Source: Hibiscus mutabilis
Lineage: Eukaryota; Streptophyta; Magnoliopsida; Malvales; Malvaceae
Assembly (NCBI GenBank): GCA_019671005.1
Contig: CM033745.1
Span: 41,275,834-41,339,833 of the forward strand
Length of the DNA: 64,000 bases
Direction: 5' to 3'
The stretch's first letter is position 1; every line of letters starts with the position of its first letter. Positions 58,399 through 64,000 of this stretch are shown here, piece after piece. The position numbers and the translations under genes are program-made. The notes beneath the pieces were generated by a model. That model saw only the letters and a list, made by a program, of their open reading frames with translations, searched no databases and was not told the origin of the DNA.

Positions 58399-59490
58399 AT
58401 GATAAATAAGGGGATTCATAATCCGATAGAAAAGAGTAAAAATATGTGGCATTGTCCGGGACAAGTCACAGAAGAAATGAAGGGCAGTTCATCCAAAAGT
58501 CACACACCAAATTATGTTAATGTTGATGTTGACAAGAATGAGATGCAAGAACTGAAAAGACAAATGGCTGAGATAATGACCATGATGACAGCTATGGCCA
58601 AGGAAAAGAGGTATACTGAGCCGAAAGAACCGAGCAAAAACCAGTACATGTATAATCAGTCAGGTCCCCATTGTTACAATTCGCATTAAAAAAGCAACTG
58701 GAGGTGTAAGTTGGATAAACTCCAAGAACATGATGAAAGGCCAAGAAAAATCCCAAGTGGAAGATGATGGAGGATCTTTTAATCCAATTCTGATGTCATA
58801 TATGGAGCTACTTTATGTACTTTTGGATAAGAATCTTGTGGTTCAAGTTCCGCCCAAGTCCAAAATGTTTTCTTATCCCGAGGATTACGAGACAATATGT
58901 GGCTATCATCAAGGAAGTTCAGACCATACTATTGAGAATTGCGAAGCTCTGAAGGTCAAAGTTTGAAATCTCATCAGGGGACATATGTTGAGTTTTGAAG
59001 ACGAAAACCAAAATTTCCCAAAGGCCTGACAATTAACAGAATACTTGGAGATGCAAAAGCGAAGGAAAGCTCTATCCCATCCAAGTCAATTAACTTTCCA
59101 GAACAATGTTCATATTTCAGACCTCCTTCAGCAGATTGCCAAAAGACAAGATATCACAAATTTTATTTTGACGCAATCCATATTTCATACAAAGAACTAT
59201 ATCCTCAATTGCTGAAAGCCCAATTAGTGACCCCACAATTTGTCACATTTTTGCAACCTCCGTATCCAAAATGGTATGACGCAAAGGTTCACTATGAATT
59301 TCATGATAAAACTCAAGGACATTCTATTGAAAATTGTATCACCTTCAAACGTTGTGTCCAAGTTCTTTTGGAGCATGGGAAATGGAAATTTGGGACAAAA
59401 AGCCAGCTTGATTCAATGGTTGATTGGGAGATTGAAGAAGAAAATACCTAGAAAGAGGGGCAATAGTTCGAATATGAAGTTCAAATAGGC
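58399..59490 (+). pseudogene. Ogre-like gag, N-terminal linker and two nucleocapsid blocks
   Basis: The first frame (58399-58689) has a helix-rich stretch with ELKRQMAEIMTMMTAMAKEK. The next (58730-58966) ends in ICGYHQGSSDHTIENC and the third (59209-59451) contains PPYPKWYDAKVHYEF followed by HDKTQGHSIENC. The last two are the C-x2-H-type nucleocapsid blocks of Tat/Ogre gag. They lie upstream of the capsid domain, not downstream, which is unexpected. Stops and frame changes separate them. Confidence 0.7.
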
Positions 59491-60160
59491 AAATTAAAGA
59501 AAGAGAGAGATGGTTTGAATGAGGAGCTAAAAGGTTTGCAATCCAGTCATCAAGAAATTTGTTTGATGCTCAAGAATGCTAGTTTGGGTATAAATTTGGG
59601 ACAGTCAATGAAACAAATCAAAGAACTGAAGTGTGAAACTGAATACTAGAAAAGGAGATCTAAGGCAAATGAAAATCGAGTCAATGCACTCTCATGTGAT
59701 CTGTAGGCAATGGAACTACAACACAATACTTTCATGGATGATTTAAGGATTACTCAAGCTAATCGCGAGATGATAACTAAGTACATACATATGTTTGAGG
59801 ATGCTATTATCAAGCTGAATGCCAGTCAAGCTGAAAAAGAAGCATTAAATAAGAAGGTTGATGAATATCTCAATTTTGTTCTTAAGTACAAAGATCTTGT
59901 TGATGATGTTAAGAAAGATTGTCAAGAAAGTGAGGAGAAACGACATGTCCAATTTTAGAGATCAAGAATGAAGATACGAGAAAAGACAATAACATGAAAG
60001 ACGTTGTTACTCAAGCACAAGAAGTGGCAGACCTAGCTGACGTGGCAATGGCTCTAAGCTAGAATATTGATCCAACATTAGATCGAGAAAGGAAGCTGAC
60101 TTGGCTCTTAGAGGAAGTTATGAAGTTGGGAGTTAGAGCTCACCAATATTTGTAGTATTT
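59491..60160 (+). pseudogene. coiled-coil region in gag
   Basis: A frame at 59710-59958 and traces before it (LKKERDGLNEELKGLQ-like reading, from 59493) show heptad-like charged helices: AIIKLNASQAEKEALNKKV. Coiled-coil stretches of this kind occur in the gag-side ORF of some Ogre-like elements. Stops such as TAG at about 59648 and 59704 break it. Confidence 0.5.
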
Positions 60161-60299
60161 GATATCTGATGTATTGAATCATTTTTCTTCATTGAAAGTT
60201 GTTCTATGACGATCACTTTTAGAATCAATACCTTATGCATTCATGCATTGCATATTTATCATCATAACATTATAATTGCATTAATATTCATAATCTGAA

Positions 60300-61190
60300 G
60301 CGGTCAGGGATTTCGATGGTAGCAATCTGGGAATCAGTAGAAGTTTGGAAATCTATTATCATGGATGAAGACATAGAAGGAGCTGAACAAGCTCAAGAGG
60401 AGTTACAAGAATGGATGACTGGGCCTTAACAAAATGTGAAGAACCACACTTTTATACCATGTTTTACAATTTACCCTGAGGCATCTAACCTGAATGCAAA
60501 GATAGGTTCCGTGAAGTCTATCATCCCATGACTAAGACTCAAGCAGTTGAAAGATAGATATGCACGACCTGAGGAAAAGATCAAGGTACGAAAAGGCATT
60601 GGTGATCTCAAATTTGATGCAAGAGCATTCTGCGTAGTCCGTGATTTGGTTATTCCACTTGAGTTTAAGGCCCCCAGTTTTGATAAATATGATGGTTCTA
60701 GCTGTCCTAAAATCCACTTGGCAATGTTCTGTAGAAAAATAGAAGGACATTTGGATGATGATAAATTGTTAATTCACTATTTTCATGATAGTCTGGTTGG
60801 ACCTGTTGTAGTGTGGTACAATAGATTAAGTCAAGAGCAGATTCGATCATGGGTTGATTTGGCTAAAGCATTTTTGGGGCAATACAAGTATGTTATAGAC
60901 TTGGCTCCAGATCTCCATTTTCTGCAGAACGTGAATATAAAGGTCAGAGAAAGCTTTAAAGACTATGCATTGAGGTGGCGAGGAATAGCAGCCCAGGTAC
61001 AACCTCCCATGACAGAGGAAAAAATATCTCTCATGTTTCATCAAACACTTCCATCTCCTTTTTTGAGAGAATGCTTGCAAATTCGAGGGACAGTTTTAGT
61101 GACCTTATGGTGATTGGAGAATCAATAAAAATAGAGATCCAACAAGGGAAAATTAAATCAAGATTTGAAGATCGTGCTGATTAGGAAGCG
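60300..61190 (+). pseudogene. Ogre-like gag capsid domain
   Basis: The best preserved gag part, open for 188 codons from 60547. It has LVIPLEFKAPSFDKYDG, DDKLLIHYFHDSLVG, VVWYNRLSQEQIRSWVDLA and FKDYALRWRGIAAQVQPP. These are the hallmark blocks of the retrotransposon gag domain in Tat/Ogre. The frame shifts near 61080 and ends with SDLMVIGESIKIEIQQGKI. Upstream (60300-60546) short frames are interrupted by stops. Confidence 0.85.
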
Positions 61191-61259
61191 AAGCAAGAGA
61201 AAGAGTTGAATGAGTGTAGGGTTCAAAGTTCTTAGAATCGCAAGAGAAAAAATGCCAGT

Positions 61260-61550
61260 TAATTCGTTAGGACTACCATGGAAAATTCCTCGAGCAAGTT
61301 CAAATCTGGAGATCTTTGGAGTATCTATTTCAGACTTATTTCCTTACCTTGTTGAAGGACAACATATCACTCATAGGCCAATGAAGTAGTACCAAATCCA
61401 TCTACCCATAGCTATGATCCAGACAATATTTGCAACTTTCACATGGGAGCACCATGACACACTACCAAGAAGTGTATGCCTTTAATGGAAGAAATCAAGA
61501 AGCTAATCAGTAATGGAATCTTGACACGAGGATTAGTTCAATAATGGCAA
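61260..61550 (+). pseudogene. third nucleocapsid block of gag
   Basis: In broken frames, SISDLFPYLVEGQHITH is followed by CNFHMGAP near 61430 and then, after a one-base shift, KKCMPLMEEIKKLISNGIL. This is the expected position, after the capsid. The same sequence is reused in the duplication junction at 50086. Confidence 0.6.
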
Positions 61551-62094
61551 GAAGTGGGGCAAGCTGCTATACCAACTGAAGGATCAGAAGGCCTGAATGA
61601 ATGCTTCCATGACTGTTTGGAGTTTTGAGAAGTTTGTGTTACCCATGTTTTGCATCATGTGGTTACAATCCATATGGACCATTTTTGAAACAATACATGG
61701 AAATAATCCTGCTACTCTTATCTCGAAAGTAGTAGAGATCATTTTTAGGGCACATGTCATGTTTGTTGGTCTTCATTTCAATGGAAGGATGCTTTGAAAT
61801 TCATAAATATATGAATATCCCTTCTTACCCTTGTAGGCCTCTGGATGCCAATTGCAAGATACGATACTGATCCCGGTACAAAAAATGATTGGATGTTGTG
61901 AAGATTATGAAGTGAGATTTATTTCTAAGTCTACACTGGTTAGTAAAGCAAGAAAATGCGAATTACTACACCTTTGATGATGTTCTATGAAAATTCTTTG
62001 AAATTCATAAATAGTGAAGTGGACTAGACGATTTTAACCAAGTAGAGTTGCTTGAAATTGATGTTCTAAGCATGACCTTCTATACCCTAAAAAC
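61551..62094 (+). other. unassigned B2 interior
   Basis: An open stretch at 61597-61797 matches 50219-50419 of B1 but no known protein. RT, RNase H and integrase blocks were not found here or further on. Confidence 0.45.
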
Positions 62095-62270
62095 ACAACA
62101 ATAATGAGAAAGAAAAAGAGAAGAAATGAGAGAAAAAAGGAAAAGAAAGGAAAATGTGAAGAAAAGTGAGAAGAAAAAGAAAAAAGAAGAAAGGAAAGAA
62201 AAAGAAAAAGAGAAAGAAAAGGAGAAAAGAGAAGAAAAATGAGAAAAAAAGAAAAGAGTGAGGTAATGAA
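62095..62270. repeat. AG-rich low-complexity tract
   Basis: Runs of GAGAAAGAAAAAG type. Third copy of the tract at 49668 and 50713. Confidence 0.8.
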
Positions 62271-64000
62271 CTGTTGAATAAATAAGTCTCAGAGCATCCT
62301 AATTGAGCTGTGGGGAATATCGACAAAACTAATAAGGAGCTATTCTCCACGTGTCCAATACCCAAGCATCAGAGATATATCTTTGAAGACATGTGCATAA
62401 TAATATATAATAATTAGTACCAATCAAAAGCACACACTTGCACTTATAGAATTCTATTCTTAGAATGATATTTTTGCACTCTACTTGTTAAACAAGTTCG
62501 GAAAGCTTGAACACATTTATGAATGGAAAAAGAATGAAGAGAACAAAAAAGAAGTTGTTTCTGTCTAGATCGAGCAACGCGGTAATTATAGGGTGTGAAC
62601 TGAGTGAATTGGAGGAAATTTCATTACTTCAAACATCATCACAACATTCATGAGTTATGCTACCCATGGAAGAGTTGAATCTAAGACGCTCTAGTACTTG
62701 ATATCCAGGGCATCCTATTCTTTTCTTTTTTTCTTTATATTAAGACCCTGATTTTTTCCTAGATCTTGTAAGGTTTCTTTCATTGAAATGTCGATCAACA
62801 ACCTGACATTTTTTTTCAAAACAAAAAGATTTCCTTGTATTGTTTCAAAGATAAACTTTAGAATACAAGATCGAGGATGCAAATGATCAATCTGGCATGG
62901 TAAAGATATGGCTGAGTATGAGACACTCATCTATTCTGTAGTTTTTTGGTCAAAAAGAGGATTCACCCATCAAGGGTTATGGTGAGGGCAATGGCAAGAA
63001 TACATATATCAGATATTTCAGGGACCCAAAGCAAGTTTTTATAATGAAGTTTTGGTTGGATTTGAAGTTAAAGAATGAACTTGATAAAAGCTTAGGGACT
63101 TGAAGAAAGTTTAGGGACTTGGGGCATTTTTTCACCATAAAGATGAAAGAGGGGAAAATTCAACATGGTGAGGCAAGAAATAAAGAGATTAGTGGGGTAT
63201 CATGGTGCTAAGAGTTCAAATCAGAATAGTCAAGAAGGGATGCAAAACCTAAAGGAGTTCGACCACTAAAGGAGTCAAAATCTACTCAAGAAGAAAATGA
63301 GTTCAACAAAAAATTTGGGGCAAATTTCTTTGGAAAATGAAAATAGTAAGAGCTTAAGACAAATCTCGAGAAGATCAAGTTGAACAATATCTTATAAGAA
63401 CAATCTAAAGAGATCAGAAGAAGGAAAAGATCTCAACAAAAAATTTTGGGACAAATCTTTGTCGGGGCATGAAGACAGGAATAGCTTAAGGCAAATCTCG
63501 AGAAGATTAAGTAACAACAACCTCAAGAGATGAGGTACCATTGCAACAGAAGGAGAAAACTCCATGTTGAAGCAAAGTAGATCAAAGTTTATCCAAGTGG
63601 TCATTGGTTGCAACAATTCATGCATCATATATAGTTAGGCATCCATAAGATAAGATCATATTAACACATGCATTCAAAGCATTTTTGTACATTTTTACAG
63701 GAATTTACAAGAATCAACAAAGAACGAGCAAATATTTCAATCTATAGCTTCGAAATTGGAGAAGTAGATCCAACAAAGATTAGCAAAGATTTTAATCATA
63801 TTTTTGTGAAGCAAAGACTTCAATCTGTTTGAAGAGGCAGATCACAGCAAAGAAGTCAATCCATTTGAAGAGGCGGATCTCAGTAAAGATACCAATCTAT
63901 TTGCAGAGGCGGATCTCAGAAAATATTTCCTGATTGTATGCACAAGACAGAAAGTGCAGTGCAATCTTAAAGCCTTCGGGTCATCAGTAAGTCATTCGGT
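62271..64000 (+). other. element B2 3' non-coding region
   Basis: Collinear with 50930-52660 of B1. The 114-bp satellite begins at about 63970 (CCTTCGGGTCATCAGTAAGT) and is cut by the window end. No gene. Confidence 0.6.

Larger units (their letters stand above)
55268..64000 (+). mobile_element. Ogre-like element B2, runs off window
   Basis: LTR (55268-57742), tRNA-Arg-type primer site (57746), leader, scrambled gag (58399-61550), then directly the AG-rich and 3' non-coding region (61998 on) without pol. It shares its 5' LTR with B1. The interior from 61460 to the end matches 50082-52650 of B1. The missing pol makes it non-autonomous. Confidence 0.8.

Overview
The window looks like repeat-rich nuclear DNA of a flowering plant. 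It holds only retrotransposon lineages known from plants (Ty3/Gypsy families Athila, Tat/Ogre, Reina and a Tekay/Del-like chromovirus), plus MITE-like and foldback elements in AT-rich filler. The large LTRs and the mix of families fit a dicot with a big repeat fraction. A Malvaceae source such as cotton is a guess from general resemblance only. I recognise no host gene, rRNA or tRNA. Every retroelement reading frame is broken.

Left block (1-15710): the minus-strand 5' LTR and gag start of a Tekay/Del-like element (1-3731) lie against a piece of an older LTR (3732-3799 plus 15594-15710). That older piece is split by a complete Athila element (3800-15588, minus strand). Athila has two near-identical LTRs of about 1.56 kb, a GATTT target duplication, a tRNA-Asp-type primer site, gag, protease, RT, RNase H and integrase, and an extra ORF in the env position with the plant-specific 'putative plant transposon protein' type of sequence. 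Its frame carries about ten stops, nine of them TAG or TGA, and a 37-bp segment copied within the integrase.

Middle block (15711-25470): LTR debris, two large imperfect palindromes of about 1.7-1.8 kb, two smaller inverted-repeat elements, degenerate telomere-like tracts and one RNase H scrap.

Nested block (25471-42690): a Reina-type chromovirus on the minus strand whose integrase is split by a 13.2-kb Tat/Ogre-like element (26513-39670, minus strand). The Ogre-like RT contains a 212-bp tandem duplication.

Right block (42691-64000): a large LTR-like sequence holds a solo Tekay-type LTR (44214-46388) and an array of 69-70-bp repeats. It is followed by plus-strand Ogre-like sequence arranged LTR fragment - partial interior - LTR - gag and interior, running off the window. 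These copies have no recognisable pol and carry several layers of tandem duplication, including a 114-bp satellite inside a 1.14-kb duplicated block.

The parts do not work together as host genes. The window is a stratified record of insertions (older LTR and Reina first, then Athila and Ogre) followed by decay through transitions, deletions and local duplications. I found no convincing new system. The most unusual items are the palindromes, the motif repeats inside Athila, and the duplicated, pol-less Ogre derivatives.
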